64,000 nucleotides of DNA from Gp6-AA40 sp036274155 (GCA_036274155.1 DASUGH010000022.1:1-64000); one strand, 5' to 3'. Counted from the first letter of the stretch, positions 44,840 through 54,755 are shown. A program made the numbers and translations. Notes: generated from the letters alone by a model not told the origin.

Positions 44840-45820
44840 GTGCAAGCGCCCGGAACAGCGTCACCTGGTCGGCGTATCACGACGGCGTGCCTCGCGCTGC
44901 TCGCCGGTGCCATCACCGTGGTGTGCGCGATCCCACGGACGGCACCACCGGTGCTCGGGCCGGTCGCTGTCGACTCGGTTGCTGTACCGCTGAACCCGCG
45001 GGATCCATCGGCAACGACCCTTGGCGCATTCCACTATGCCGGTGGCGTGCAACTCACCTCCCGGCAGACGAATCAGCTGCACGAGTTGTCGGACCTCGTC
45101 GTGACCGACGACGGCAAGCTGACGGCCATCGGCGACGAAGGTCTGCTCCTCGATGCCCGGCTCGTGCTGGATGCTGAGGGGAGGCTGGCGGGTGTCACCG
45201 GCGTCGTCCTTTCACGGCTGACCGGCGAGGACGGGAAGCCGCTGGTCGACAACGAGCTGGTCGATGCCGAGGGTGTGGCGGTGCTCCCGAATGGAGATCG
45301 TCTCGTCAGCTTCGAGCGGCACTCCCGCGTGTGGCTGTATCCAAAGAACGGCGGCCCGCCGCGCGCTGCGCCGTCGCCGGAACCGACCTTGCCATCCAAC
45401 GGAAGCCTGGAGGCGCTCAGTGCCGACCCGGATGCCGGTGAGGATGCCTACGTCGTTGGCGCCGAAGCGTCAGGGGAGACGTGGAACTGCCGCGTCAGCG
45501 CGCCCTGCGTGACTGGTGAAACGGTCGAAAAGCCGAGTGAGTTCGGTCTCGTGGCCATGGAGCGGCTGCCTGGCGGGCGAACCGCGTACCTCCTGCGCGC
45601 GTACGATCCGGTGCGCGGCAGTCGCATCACGCTGGAGATCCTTCAGAGGGGCCTCGTGATTGCGCGGATGGATCTGGCTTTGCCGATGACCGTGGACAAC
45701 TTCGAAGGGGTGGCGTCGGTGCCCGGTGCAGGCGGCACGCGGCGCTTCTATCTGCTGTCGGACGACAACGCGCGCTCGACTCAACGAACGCTGCTGCTCG
45801 CCTTCGATTGGCAGCCGTGA
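44840..45820 (+). CDS. Secreted esterase-like phytase-family protein
   Basis: A 326-residue exported protein with an N-terminal hydrophobic segment (ACLALLAGAITVVCA). The body matches the layout of the phytase-esterase-like beta-propeller family: HELSDLVVTDDGKLTAIGDEG near the start, DAEGVAVLPNGDRLVSFERHSRVWLY in the middle and TVDNFEGVASVPGAGGTRRFYLLSDDN near the end. The enzymatic activity is poorly known even in the family. The start is a GTG at 44840. The 172 bp upstream hold no gene. Confidence 0.75.
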   Translation: MQAPGTASPGRRITTACLALLAGAITVVCAIPRTAPPVLGPVAVDSVAVPLNPRDPSATTLGAFHYAGGVQLTSRQTNQLHELSDLVVTDDGKLTAIGDEGLLLDARLVLDAEGRLAGVTGVVLSRLTGEDGKPLVDNELVDAEGVAVLPNGDRLVSFERHSRVWLYPKNGGPPRAAPSPEPTLPSNGSLEALSADPDAGEDAYVVGAEASGETWNCRVSAPCVTGETVEKPSEFGLVAMERLPGGRTAYLLRAYDPVRGSRITLEILQRGLVIARMDLALPMTVDNFEGVASVPGAGGTRRFYLLSDDNARSTQRTLLLAFDWQP

Positions 45821-45908
45821 GCGGGCGATGATGGCGGCCGTTGACTTGTGTGCACGAGTGCGTCTTCGGCGTTCCCGCCCTGGAGAGCGAGCCGGTCGAC
45901 CCGCGGTT

Positions 45909-47744
45909 CTAGCGCGCCTCCTCCGTTGGTGCCTTGGAGGCGTTGCCGAACGCGAACGGAAACGCCACCCGCACCTGCATGACCCGCTCGCGGCGGCGCT
46001 CCGCCTCGAGATTCAACGCCCGCGCCTTGAGCAGATCCTCGAGTGAGATCATCCCGAGCAGACGCCGACCCGGGCCGCGCTCGACGATGGGGAAGTGCGT
46101 CAACCCGGTCTCAGCCATCCGGTGGGCGATCACGCGAAGCGGCTCGTCCGGGTGGGCCACGGTGGGGGTCTTGCGCAGGATGCTCTCCAGGCGGGCGGTG
46201 GGATCGGCTGCCGCTCGAGTCGTGAGGTCATGAAGATCGAAGCGTGTGACGACGCCCTGCAATGTGCCGTTGGCGCAGACGACCGGATACAGCCGCTGCG
46301 GACCGCCGAGCGCGTCGACCCGAACGGGTGCGGCGAGCCGCTCGAGCGGCGCATCGATGGGCAGGGCGACGACGCTGCCGCGCATCACCTCACGGGCGAA
46401 CAGGATCTCGAGCGGGTCGATGGCGTACTCGCGGCTGACATGATAGCCCCGTCGAGCGATCTTCTCCGTGAGAATCGACCGCTTCAGCACGAGCACCGTG
46501 AAGGCGTGCGCCATCGACACCGCGACGAGCAGCGGCAGCAGCATGTTGACGTCATGCGTCAACTCGAGCGCGAAGATGACTCCGGTGAGCGGTGAGCGCA
46601 TCGTCCCGCCGAGGATTGCGCCCATGCTCACGAGCGGCCAGAAGCCGGGACCGAGGTCGGGCAGCAGCCAGGATTCGACGCCGCCGAGCGCCCCGCCCAT
46701 CATCAGCAGCGGAGCGAGCACGCCTCCCGAGGTGCCCGACCCGAGCGAGACGGACCAGATAACGGCCTTCACGACGAGGATGCCGACGATCATGCGAACC
46801 GGGACGTCGCCCTGAACGAGCGCGCCGATCGTCTCGTAGCCCACGCCGAGCGCTTCGGGAAAGAACCAGCCGCCGGCGCCGATGGCGAGACCTCCGAGGG
46901 CCGGCCACCACATCCAGTGGATGGGCAGCTTCGCGAACGCATCCTCGGCGCCATAGACGGCGGCGGTGAGCGCCGCCGAGAGCGCGCCGGCGAGCAGTCC
47001 GGCGACGATGCATCCTGCGAGTCCCGCCGGCCCGATGAACGCGGGGTGCGGCATGACCGGGAATAGCGGGCCGACGCCGAGAAGCCAGCGCCGCGCCGCC
47101 GCCGCGGTTGCGCTCGCCAGCGCAACGGGTATGAGGCTGCGCGGTTTCCACTCGAACAACAGGAGCTCCACCGCCAGCAGGACTGCCGCGACAGGAGACG
47201 CAAATGTCGCCGACATGCCGCCCGCCGCTCCGGCGACGAGCAGCGTCTTCCGTTCGGCGCTCGTGAGGTGGAAGAACTGCGCGATGACTGACCCGAAGGC
47301 TCCGCCGGTCATGATGATCGGGCCCTCGGCACCGAATGGACCTCCGGATCCAATCGAGATCGCCGAGGAGAGCGGCTTGAGGATCGCAACCTTCGGCTGG
47401 ACCCGGCTCCCGTTCATGAGAATCGCTTCGATTGCCTCCGGGATCCCGTGGCCGCGGATACGGTCGGAGCCGAACCGTGCCATGAGGCCGATCACGAGGC
47501 CGCCGATGACCGGCACCACGAGCACGAACGCGCCGAGATGCGCGTCCGACGGCGTCGCAGCGGCAGTCGAGAATCGTCCAAAGAAGAACAGATTCGTGGC
47601 CAGGGCGATGAGGGCGAGCAGAGCCTTGGCGAGGCAGGCTCCGACCAGACCGATGACGACTGCCAGCGGTGATACGAGGAGCAGACGCCGTGTCGCGCTG
47701 AAATCGCCGAGGACGTCGACCGCGTCGGCCGGCCCGCTACTCAC
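45909..47744 (-). CDS. ClC-type chloride channel/transporter with two CBS domains
   Basis: A 611-residue ClC protein. The selectivity segments are RIRGHGIPEAIE (motif 1), FGAEGPIIMTGG with the gating Glu (motif 2) and GSGTSGGVLAP (motif 3). About eleven helices are followed by a cytosolic pair of CBS domains (SVVALPIDAPLERL through LARTPTVAHPDEPLR-type repeats) that may sense nucleotides. Whether it is a Cl-/H+ antiporter or a channel is not decided. I chose the GTG at 47744, which overlaps the marR-type gene by 8 bp; an ATG at 47825 would overlap by 89 bp. Confidence 0.88.
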   Translation of the reverse strand: MSSGPADAVDVLGDFSATRRLLLVSPLAVVIGLVGACLAKALLALIALATNLFFFGRFSTAAATPSDAHLGAFVLVVPVIGGLVIGLMARFGSDRIRGHGIPEAIEAILMNGSRVQPKVAILKPLSSAISIGSGGPFGAEGPIIMTGGAFGSVIAQFFHLTSAERKTLLVAGAAGGMSATFASPVAAVLLAVELLLFEWKPRSLIPVALASATAAAARRWLLGVGPLFPVMPHPAFIGPAGLAGCIVAGLLAGALSAALTAAVYGAEDAFAKLPIHWMWWPALGGLAIGAGGWFFPEALGVGYETIGALVQGDVPVRMIVGILVVKAVIWSVSLGSGTSGGVLAPLLMMGGALGGVESWLLPDLGPGFWPLVSMGAILGGTMRSPLTGVIFALELTHDVNMLLPLLVAVSMAHAFTVLVLKRSILTEKIARRGYHVSREYAIDPLEILFAREVMRGSVVALPIDAPLERLAAPVRVDALGGPQRLYPVVCANGTLQGVVTRFDLHDLTTRAAADPTARLESILRKTPTVAHPDEPLRVIAHRMAETGLTHFPIVERGPGRRLLGMISLEDLLKARALNLEAERRRERVMQVRVAFPFAFGNASKAPTEEAR

Positions 47745-48246
47745 GCCGGGTCCCGCGATGGGCGCGGCTGTGCTCTTCGAAGAACATCGCCGGGGCGTGT
47801 CCGGCGGAATCCATCGCCTTCGCAACCTCTGTGAGCGCGGCCGCCAGCTGCCGCCGCCGCGTCGCCGTCAACTGCTCGATCGCCCGAATCAGCCGCTCCT
47901 GTGGCACGTCAGGCGACCGTTCAGCCGCTCGTCGGCCGCGAGCCGACAGGGAGAGTGTGACGCTGCGTCCATCGCTGCCGGAAGGGGCACGGCGGACGAG
48001 ACCGTCCTGGACGAGGCGTGTCACCACGGTCGAGACGCTGCTCTGGTGGGTATGCGTGCGCGCGGCCAGCTCGTTGATCGAGATTCCGGGTGCGTCGGCC
48101 AGCTTCTGCAGCACGAAGCGCTGCGCGCCGCTCAGGCCGACGTGGCGTTCCGACCATCGCGACGATTCGCGGAGGGACTGAACGATCCGCCGGATGGCGT
48201 CGAGCGCGGTCTGCGTCGCGCCGGCGCCAGATGTATTGGACCCCAT
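47737..48246 (-). CDS. MarR-family transcriptional regulator
   Basis: A 169-residue winged-helix regulator: LSGAQRFVLQKLADAPGISINELAARTHTHQSSVSTVVTRLVQDGLVRR with the wing APSGSDGRSVTLSLSARG. MarR proteins usually repress their own operon and a linked transporter until a small ligand binds. It stands upstream of, and overlaps, the ClC transporter gene, so it likely controls it. The ATG at 48246 lacks a ribosome binding site; the AT-rich stretch just upstream (TTGTTATATG) may be part of the promoter. Confidence 0.88.
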   Translation of the reverse strand: MGSNTSGAGATQTALDAIRRIVQSLRESSRWSERHVGLSGAQRFVLQKLADAPGISINELAARTHTHQSSVSTVVTRLVQDGLVRRAPSGSDGRSVTLSLSARGRRAAERSPDVPQERLIRAIEQLTATRRRQLAAALTEVAKAMDSAGHAPAMFFEEHSRAHRGTRRE

Positions 48247-48355
48247 ATAACAATCTGTACACGGCGGTGCGCCGGCGCGCAAGGCCGCCGGCCTGGACGC
48301 GGCGGAAACGCTATTCGGGCGAGGCGGTGGGAGGGAGGATGTATGTGGTCAGGCG

Positions 48356-50953
48356 TCATTCCTCTCGCAACAGCAGCACCGGATCGGCACGCGTGGCCTG
48401 CCGCGCCGGCCGCCACGATGCGCTCAGGGTGGTGAAGCCGAGTACCCCCAGGACGACGGTCCACGTGAGAGGGTCGGCAATCGTGACGCCGTACTGAACC
48501 GACACGAGCAGGCGACCGAGCGACCACGCGGCCACGGATCCGATCGCGACGCCGGCCGCGGCAACCATCAACCCGTCCCGCAGAACCACGCGCCGAACCT
48601 GGTTGGGGGAAGCGCCGAGCGCGGCTCGAATGCCGAATTCGCGCCGCCGGCGTCCCACGGCATAGCTGAGCACGCTGAACAGACCGCCTGCGGCGGCAAG
48701 GATCGCCACTCCCGCGAAGGCAAAGCCGAGGGCAGCGGTGGCGCGTGGGAGCGCGAGTTGTTCGAAGTACGAGTCCTCGAGTGCCTGAACGTTGACGACG
48801 CGAACCGCCGGATGAGTGGCGAGGACGTGTTGCCGAACGACTGCCGTATTCGGGCAAGCGGCTCCGCACCGGATGCTCATCATCGCGTAGCTTCCGACGC
48901 CGCCGAACGGCTCGTAGAACTCGGGCCGGTCGAGCCTGGCGTCAATGGCTGGGAGATTGATCTCGCGAACGAGCCCGATGACCTGGAATCGTTCCTTCTC
49001 GAAGCTGAAGGTGCGGCCAATCGGATCGAGGCCAGGCCAGAGCGTTCGGGCCAGTCGTTCGCCAACCACCACCGCGCCCTGGGAATCGGACGCGCTGAAC
49101 GTTCGTCCCGCGAGCAACGGGATGCCGTAGAGCTCGAAGAAGTCGGAACCAACGTTGTATCGGTCAACGGTCAGGTCGACCGGCGGATGCCCAGGTGCGT
49201 CGGATTGCCAGTCTCCGAACGAGAACGAACCGCCGTCTGGCGGAAGACCGAACGACCACGCGACTCGCTGCACGCCCGGCAGTTGCCTGACCCGTTCCTC
49301 GATGGCGCGCGCCGCTGTCGCGCGCGACACACGATCAGGGAATGCCGGCGGTGCGAGCGACAGCGAGGCGACGACCACTCCGTCTGCATCGAGGCCGCGC
49401 CCGGCAGTTGCAAGATTGATGAACGATCGCACGAGAAGAGTGGCGCCGACCAGCAGCGTGCAGGCGAGCGCAATTTCACCAACGAGCAGCGTCCGCGAAG
49501 CGGCTCGCGCCCCGCGGGTTTCGGTTCCACTTCGTTCGGTCAGGCGCAGCGACCGATCGGCATCCGTGCGCGTCCCAATCCACACGGGCAGAAGACTCGC
49601 CGCCAACGTCGCGAAGATGCCTGAAACGGAGGTCACACCAAGCGCGCGGGCATCGATGTTCACGGGGTTCAACGTGCGAACCAGAAACGCTTCGGGTAGG
49701 AAGGCCCGCGAGAGCGTGACGAGCATCCATGCGATGGCGATTCCTGCCAGGACTCCCAACACACCGAGGACGCTGCTCTCGACGAACGCCTGTTGAATCA
49801 ATCGGCCGCGTGAGGCACCGAGCGCCGACCGCATGCTGAACTCGCGCTGACGGATCGTCAATCGTGCCAGCAGCAGACTGCTGACATTCCCGCACAGGAC
49901 CAGAAACACGAGGATGACAGCGCCTGCGAGCAGCGGGACAGCTTGTTCGTAATAGTCCTGGAAGTACACCGGGCCCGCCAGCGGTTGAACCCGCAACGCG
50001 AGTTCTGCGTTCCCGCTGTCGGCTGCACGTGCCGCGTCGGTCGCGATTCGGGCGGCATCCGCGCGTGGCACGTTCGGCGAAAACCGTACGTAGGCTCTCG
50101 GGCGCTCGCCCATCACTGAGGCTGGCATGGCCCGAAAGTCGACTGCCCGCCAGAGGACGGTGTTCCAGGATGGAAATCGGAAGTCAGCGGGCAGCACGCC
50201 GATGACGACGAGAGGCTCGCCGTCAACGAGGATGCGCCGTCCGAGGATTGCAGGATCGGCCTGGTACAGCGTTCGCCAGATGTCTTCGGAGAGCAGCACC
50301 CGATCGTTGATTCCGGCCCGAACCTCAGACGGATCGAAGAGACGACCGTGGATCGGCCGAACGCCGCCGAGCAGGTCGAATAGGCCCGGAGTAACGCGCG
50401 CCATGCCGCGCGCGACGATGGCGCCGTTCACGTCGACCAGTGCCGTGTCCGGTACCGCAGATTCTGCGGCGGCGAATGCGCGGCTCGCCTGCCATGCGCC
50501 GAGGACGGCCGGCGTCACCGTCGTGCGGCCACCTCGCTCGTTACCCATGTAGGCCCACGCCAGCTCACCGGCGTTGTGGAAGGGAACCGGCCTGAGAATG
50601 AGCGCATCGACCATCGTGAACATCGCGGTCGTGATGCCGATGCCCAATCCAAGCATTGCCGCCGACGTGACGGTGGCAGCAGGGCGGACGCGCAGATCGC
50701 GAACCGCATGCCGCACATCCTGCCAGACGGAGTCGAGCCGCATCGTACGAACATCGCGGATCTGTTCCTTCGTCTGATCCATGCCGCCCAGGTCGCGCAA
50801 CGCCTGCCGTCGCGCTTCCGCCGGACTGAGCCCACGTTTGATGTTGGCCTGCGTTTCCATCTCAATGTGAAACGCCAGCTCATCGTCCATCTCGCGTGCA
50901 ACTCGCCTCCGCTGCAGCAGGCGTCGAACGGCGGTCGCGATTCGCGTGACCAT
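48356..50953 (-). CDS. ADOP-type ABC transporter permease (MacB/FtsX family)
   Basis: An 865-residue permease. The N-terminal 80 residues (MDDELAFHIEMETQANIKRGLSPAEARRQALRDLGG) are the hallmark of acidobacterial ADOP permeases. Next comes a membrane helix and a MacB-like periplasmic domain, an FtsX block of three helices (AGAVILVFLVLCGNVSSLLLARLTIR onward), a second periplasmic domain and a second FtsX block near the C-terminus. No ATPase gene is adjacent, so its energy partner lies elsewhere or it acts otherwise. It follows a PadR gene by 23 bp on the same strand, the usual pairing for this family. Confidence 0.9.
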   Translation of the reverse strand: MVTRIATAVRRLLQRRRVAREMDDELAFHIEMETQANIKRGLSPAEARRQALRDLGGMDQTKEQIRDVRTMRLDSVWQDVRHAVRDLRVRPAATVTSAAMLGLGIGITTAMFTMVDALILRPVPFHNAGELAWAYMGNERGGRTTVTPAVLGAWQASRAFAAAESAVPDTALVDVNGAIVARGMARVTPGLFDLLGGVRPIHGRLFDPSEVRAGINDRVLLSEDIWRTLYQADPAILGRRILVDGEPLVVIGVLPADFRFPSWNTVLWRAVDFRAMPASVMGERPRAYVRFSPNVPRADAARIATDAARAADSGNAELALRVQPLAGPVYFQDYYEQAVPLLAGAVILVFLVLCGNVSSLLLARLTIRQREFSMRSALGASRGRLIQQAFVESSVLGVLGVLAGIAIAWMLVTLSRAFLPEAFLVRTLNPVNIDARALGVTSVSGIFATLAASLLPVWIGTRTDADRSLRLTERSGTETRGARAASRTLLVGEIALACTLLVGATLLVRSFINLATAGRGLDADGVVVASLSLAPPAFPDRVSRATAARAIEERVRQLPGVQRVAWSFGLPPDGGSFSFGDWQSDAPGHPPVDLTVDRYNVGSDFFELYGIPLLAGRTFSASDSQGAVVVGERLARTLWPGLDPIGRTFSFEKERFQVIGLVREINLPAIDARLDRPEFYEPFGGVGSYAMMSIRCGAACPNTAVVRQHVLATHPAVRVVNVQALEDSYFEQLALPRATAALGFAFAGVAILAAAGGLFSVLSYAVGRRRREFGIRAALGASPNQVRRVVLRDGLMVAAAGVAIGSVAAWSLGRLLVSVQYGVTIADPLTWTVVLGVLGFTTLSASWRPARQATRADPVLLLREE

Positions 50954-50976
50954 GTGGGCAGATCCTCGCGCTGATG

Positions 50977-51303
50977 TCAGGTGAGCTGAAGCAGTCTCCG
51001 AACCGCAAGGGAGAACTGTTGCCAGTCGGCCGTCTCTGCCTCGAGCCGGCGGCGTCCGGCTGCCGTCAGGCGATACACGCGTGCTCGACGGTTGTTCTCG
51101 GATGCCATCATCTCGGACGCCAGAATTCCGGCGGCCTCGAGTCTGTGAAGCGCGGGATAGAGCGAGCCCTGACTGATACTGAAGGCCTCCCGTGAGACAT
51201 GCCGGATCCGCTGCTGGATGCCCCACCCGTGGTTGGGTTCGAGGGCGAGGGTTTTCAGAATCAACAGATCGAGGGCGCCCTGCAGATACTCGGTCTTGGG
51301 CAT
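50977..51303 (-). CDS. PadR-family transcriptional regulator
   Basis: A 108-residue winged-helix protein: LQGALDLLILKTLALEPNHGWGIQQRIRH at the start, the recognition part ISQGSLYPALHRLEAAGILASE, then the wing NNRRARVYRLTAAGRRRLEAE. The ATG at 51303 is preceded by GGAGAG, and TATAGA lies about 28 bp upstream. It likely represses the permease gene directly downstream. Confidence 0.93.
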   Translation of the reverse strand: MPKTEYLQGALDLLILKTLALEPNHGWGIQQRIRHVSREAFSISQGSLYPALHRLEAAGILASEMMASENNRRARVYRLTAAGRRRLEAETADWQQFSLAVRRLLQLT

Positions 51304-51645
51304 CGCTCTCCTCTCGTGTGGCGACAGGAGTCTATACCCGAACGCTGCGCGTGTCCACGAGCACCGCTCGAAACAGCTATCAGCCCGGCAGTGAGGGCGA
51401 CGGCTCGAACGACCGGAGCCGCTACTCTCGAAGCGGGTCATCGCGCAGATCCGATCGCCGGCGCAGGTGAGGGCGATGAGTCCCTTCATGGCTGATGCGG
51501 GCGAGGCGGGCAGGCAGGCGGGGGACATTTCTATTTCGCTTTGACACCACCCGGCGTTGACAGACCACTCGGCGTTGGCGTTGACATCCAATTGATCGAT
51601 GTTGAATCATCGCCTGCCCGCATCGATGTCCATCCCGCGCGGATC
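51304..51645. other. Divergent intergenic region with repeated TTGACA
   Basis: 342 bp between the padR gene (minus) and the lipase-like gene (plus), with no credible gene. It has a candidate padR -10 (TATAGA, complement of 51331-51336) and three TTGACA hexamers on the plus strand at 51541, 51557 and 51581 within the repeated phrase GGCGTTGACA. No good TATAAT partner follows any of them. Confidence 0.55.
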
Positions 51646-52917
51646 ATGCGACTTCTGACGAGTCTTCTGGTGCTCGCCATGCTGCCGGCGTGCATGGTGC
51701 TCGGGGTCCGCGAGCAGCGGCGGAAGCTCGACGCCGCGTGCCAGATTGGCGGCCGCGTGGAGGCCGAGCAGAACTCCGCGGCGCCTCTCATCGTCGTCCT
51801 GGCGCGACAGACTGGTTCCGATCCCGCCAGCCGCGAGTCCTGGCAGATCTCCGACCATTTCGTCGTCGAGACCGCTGGTCTCTGGCAGTTCGCCGCGAGT
51901 GCCGGAACTTACGGGGTGGTGGCGTTTCAGGACCTCAATCGAGACCTGCGGGCAGAGTCCGAGGAGCCCTATCTTGCCCTGGACAGGAACCGCATCTTCA
52001 CCTGCATGCCGGGCGAGCGTCGCACCGACCTGGCGCTGAAGATCCCGGCCGCAGGGCGGTCGCGCCTCGGCGAAACGATCGACGTCGCGACGCTGCAGGT
52101 GCGGACGGTCGCCGAGCAGTTCGATCTCTCGCTTGGCCAGGTGACGGCCGTTGGCGAGGTGGCCGATCTTTCCGATCCACGCTTCGACGAGTCGGTAGCC
52201 GACGATGGTCTGTGGCGGCCGTACGATTTCCTGTTCGAAGGGCGGCCCGGTGTCTACTTCCTCGGGCCTTACGACCGCACCAGGATCCCGGTGCTGTTCG
52301 TCCACGGCATCAGCGGCACGCCCAGGCACTTCGCCACGCTGATCGAGGCGCTGGACAAGCGTCGCTTCCAGCCGTGGGTGTATTACTACCCTTCGGGCAC
52401 GTCGCTCGCGCGGGTGGCAGACCATCTCACCCAGACCATCCGCAAGGTCCAGCTCGAGCACGGCGTGAAATCGTTCATCGTCGTCGCCCACAGCATGGGC
52501 GGCCTCGTGGCCCGCGGCTTCCTGCTGCGTTATCGGGAGGGCAGTGGAGCCGCGGCAGTGCCGCTGTTCGTCTCGATTTCGACGCCGTGGGACGGGCACA
52601 AGGCGGCCCAGCTCGGCGCGAAGTCACCAATCCCGGTGCTCGCCTGGGACGACATGTCGCCCGGGAGCGAGTACCTGCGCTCGCTTCATGCGCGCGACCC
52701 CGGCGTGCCGCACGACTTGATTTTCACCTTCCGCAACGAAGGCGTGGCCATTGGCGAAGCCAGCGATGGTACGGTCAGCGTGGCGAGTCAGCTGCAGACT
52801 GCCGTGCAAAAAGGTGCGATGCGTGTGGAGGGCTACAACGAGACCCATATGGGGGTGCTCGAGGCAGCGGCTGTGTCGGCGCGTCTGAACGAGCTGCTCA
52901 GTGCCGTCGCGAAGTGA
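51646..52917 (+). CDS. Lipoprotein alpha/beta hydrolase (lipase-like)
   Basis: A 423-residue protein with a lipoprotein signal (LLTSLLVLAMLPAC, lipid-anchored Cys16). Residues 30-130 form a separate beta-rich domain, and the hydrolase domain starts near 210 with the oxyanion segment VLFVHGISGTPRHF. The nucleophile is Ser283 in AHSMGG. Candidate acid and His are the Asp in ASDGTVSV and the His in YNETHMGVL. This resembles triacylglycerol lipase or PGAP1-like esterases. It should sit in the envelope facing the periplasm. The substrate is unknown. Confidence 0.85.
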   Translation: MRLLTSLLVLAMLPACMVLGVREQRRKLDAACQIGGRVEAEQNSAAPLIVVLARQTGSDPASRESWQISDHFVVETAGLWQFAASAGTYGVVAFQDLNRDLRAESEEPYLALDRNRIFTCMPGERRTDLALKIPAAGRSRLGETIDVATLQVRTVAEQFDLSLGQVTAVGEVADLSDPRFDESVADDGLWRPYDFLFEGRPGVYFLGPYDRTRIPVLFVHGISGTPRHFATLIEALDKRRFQPWVYYYPSGTSLARVADHLTQTIRKVQLEHGVKSFIVVAHSMGGLVARGFLLRYREGSGAAAVPLFVSISTPWDGHKAAQLGAKSPIPVLAWDDMSPGSEYLRSLHARDPGVPHDLIFTFRNEGVAIGEASDGTVSVASQLQTAVQKGAMRVEGYNETHMGVLEAAAVSARLNELLSAVAK

Positions 52918-52931
52918 TCGACCTCCCTGAC

Positions 52932-54755
52932 TTAACGCCCCGCAGCGGAAGAGGGAGGAACGTTCTCTAGAAGAACGACCAGACTGGGGCACATCAACTG
53001 CAACACACCAGCGGCCGTGGCAGGCAGTCCGACGATCTTCACATCGAGCCCCGCGGCGAGGATTTCAGTGAGGATGTTCTTCGTGATGCCGACCCATCCG
53101 CCGGACGTCTGATAACTGAGCACGTACTTCCCCTCTTGCCGTTCGCTCGAGAGATGCGCCTCGTCAGAGAATTCAGCTTTGCCGGCAGCCACGATCTGCC
53201 TGTCCGACGAGCAGATGTATCGGACGGGAAGGTCCGGGATCATTGATCCCTGCGAATCAGCCTGTAGACCGTTCCCTGGCACGACGAACAGCCTGCCGAT
53301 TCGACCACCAGCGTTCGCATCGTCACCGGAAACACGTGTGCGCAGCGCGCTTTCGATCCGATTGAACAGCTCTTCGGCAAACTGCTGGGGGTACTCGAAC
53401 AGCGCTGCCACTTCCGGTTTGAGGTGCGGCAGCTTCCGCCAGCCGTTCACCCAGGCGAGCTTGCCGGTGTTGCCATTCTCGCCGGCAAAGACATCTTCCA
53501 GGCTGAAGCGCGCCTCGGCATCTGGCTCCAAGGTCTTGAGCGCCATGTGTTCCAGGAGATCAGATGAAAACCCGTAGACAACGCCGTATGGAGAGTACAT
53601 GCCCTCAGCCGGCCGGAAGTGCAGGCAGTCGTCATGCAACGGTCTCGACAGAAGAGCGATGCATTCTTCGTATTCCTCGAGCAGCTGAACGTGTCGCCGG
53701 CCAATCGGCGTGTACACAGCCTGACCATCGCGATCGCTCGTGATGAAGAGATGCTCGATCATGCTGTAAGCAGCCAACAACTCCACGCGATTCAGAAACA
53801 ACTCCGGATCGGGAGAGATGCCCTGACAAATTGCATCTGCCAGCTCCAGTCTCTTCCGACGATACCCGCTGTGACAGGCGCTTTCATACGCCTCGAGCAG
53901 CGGCACGAGCTCCTGAATCAGCAGGGCGAGATCCAGGGCGTTGGAGTTGCGAGTACTGAGAACCAGGCTCTTTTCATCGAGAGCCACAGCCTTCTTCATG
54001 GAGTAGTAGCGAATCTGCGAACGCAGGTGCCCGCCGGCCATTCGAACGCCGGCTTTGTGAATCTCGATTCTGTCCTCTTCCGAAAAAGCCTCTGCTACTT
54101 TGTTGGCGACCTCGAAGTAGGCGCCCAAATCATCGGTTGCCGGGCTCTGCGCCATCGGGATCAACCATCGTGCATCGCGCACGAGCACCGGCTGATCAGG
54201 CGGTGAGGTCGTCCAGAGCTGGTCGAGCAGACGTTGGACGTCCGAGAGTCGGTCGCCGGCGCTGGTCGAACCGGCATCCCATGAACGCATGCTCAAGAGC
54301 GCGAGGCAGCGAATCACATACAGGTTGAACAAGGTGTGTGCGTAACGGATTCGACCATTGCGGCCCGGCCAGCGCGTCTGCTGCCACAGATGAAAGCCGC
54401 GCACCATCATCTCCGCCGGATCGATCAGGCCGTTGTGCAGCCCCGGAATCTCTCTGGGCCTGAACCCACTTGCCCAATGCGCGGCTTCCAATCGACCTCT
54501 GAGCCTCGATTGGTCATGGGTGAGGGCGGTAACTGTGAAGAAGCAATCTTCGAAGTGATGCGAAAGAACGGCGGCGTTTTGCAGGTATTCGATCGGCTTC
54601 CGTTGAGCGTTCAACACCGCTTGTATTTTCTCGACGATCTCAGCGCGATGGGTGAGGAAGAACTGGAGCAGTTCGACGTGAGCCTGAAATGGCACCGGCT
54701 CCGGACGCGCTCCGGCTGGCCTCTCTGCGGGGGCGAGGAACGGATGAACAGTCAC
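52932..54755 (-). CDS. Large soluble protein of unknown family
   Basis: A 607-residue protein that I do not recognise. It has no signal peptide and no membrane helix. The N-terminal 450 residues look mainly helical (LLQFFLTHRAEIVEKIQAVLN, RLEAAHWASGFRPREIPGLHNGLIDPAEMMVRGFHLWQ, LELADAICQGISPDPELFLNRVELLAAYSMIEHLF). The last 100 look alpha/beta (VRYICSSDRQIVAAGKAEF, YVLSYQTSGGWVGITKNILTEILAAGLDVKIVGLP). The start is a GTG at 54755 without a ribosome site, so the N-terminus is uncertain. The reading frame is intact over 1.8 kb and its composition looks coding. It is convergent with the lipase-like gene. Confidence 0.7.
   Translation of the reverse strand: MTVHPFLAPAERPAGARPEPVPFQAHVELLQFFLTHRAEIVEKIQAVLNAQRKPIEYLQNAAVLSHHFEDCFFTVTALTHDQSRLRGRLEAAHWASGFRPREIPGLHNGLIDPAEMMVRGFHLWQQTRWPGRNGRIRYAHTLFNLYVIRCLALLSMRSWDAGSTSAGDRLSDVQRLLDQLWTTSPPDQPVLVRDARWLIPMAQSPATDDLGAYFEVANKVAEAFSEEDRIEIHKAGVRMAGGHLRSQIRYYSMKKAVALDEKSLVLSTRNSNALDLALLIQELVPLLEAYESACHSGYRRKRLELADAICQGISPDPELFLNRVELLAAYSMIEHLFITSDRDGQAVYTPIGRRHVQLLEEYEECIALLSRPLHDDCLHFRPAEGMYSPYGVVYGFSSDLLEHMALKTLEPDAEARFSLEDVFAGENGNTGKLAWVNGWRKLPHLKPEVAALFEYPQQFAEELFNRIESALRTRVSGDDANAGGRIGRLFVVPGNGLQADSQGSMIPDLPVRYICSSDRQIVAAGKAEFSDEAHLSSERQEGKYVLSYQTSGGWVGITKNILTEILAAGLDVKIVGLPATAAGVLQLMCPSLVVLLENVPPSSAAGR

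Noticed and set aside
53619..54206. Plus-strand frames antisense to the 607-residue unknown protein
   Set aside because: The minus-strand frame is three times longer and spans the whole interval, so it is the better choice. I cannot exclude an antisense peptide but see no ribosome site for one.
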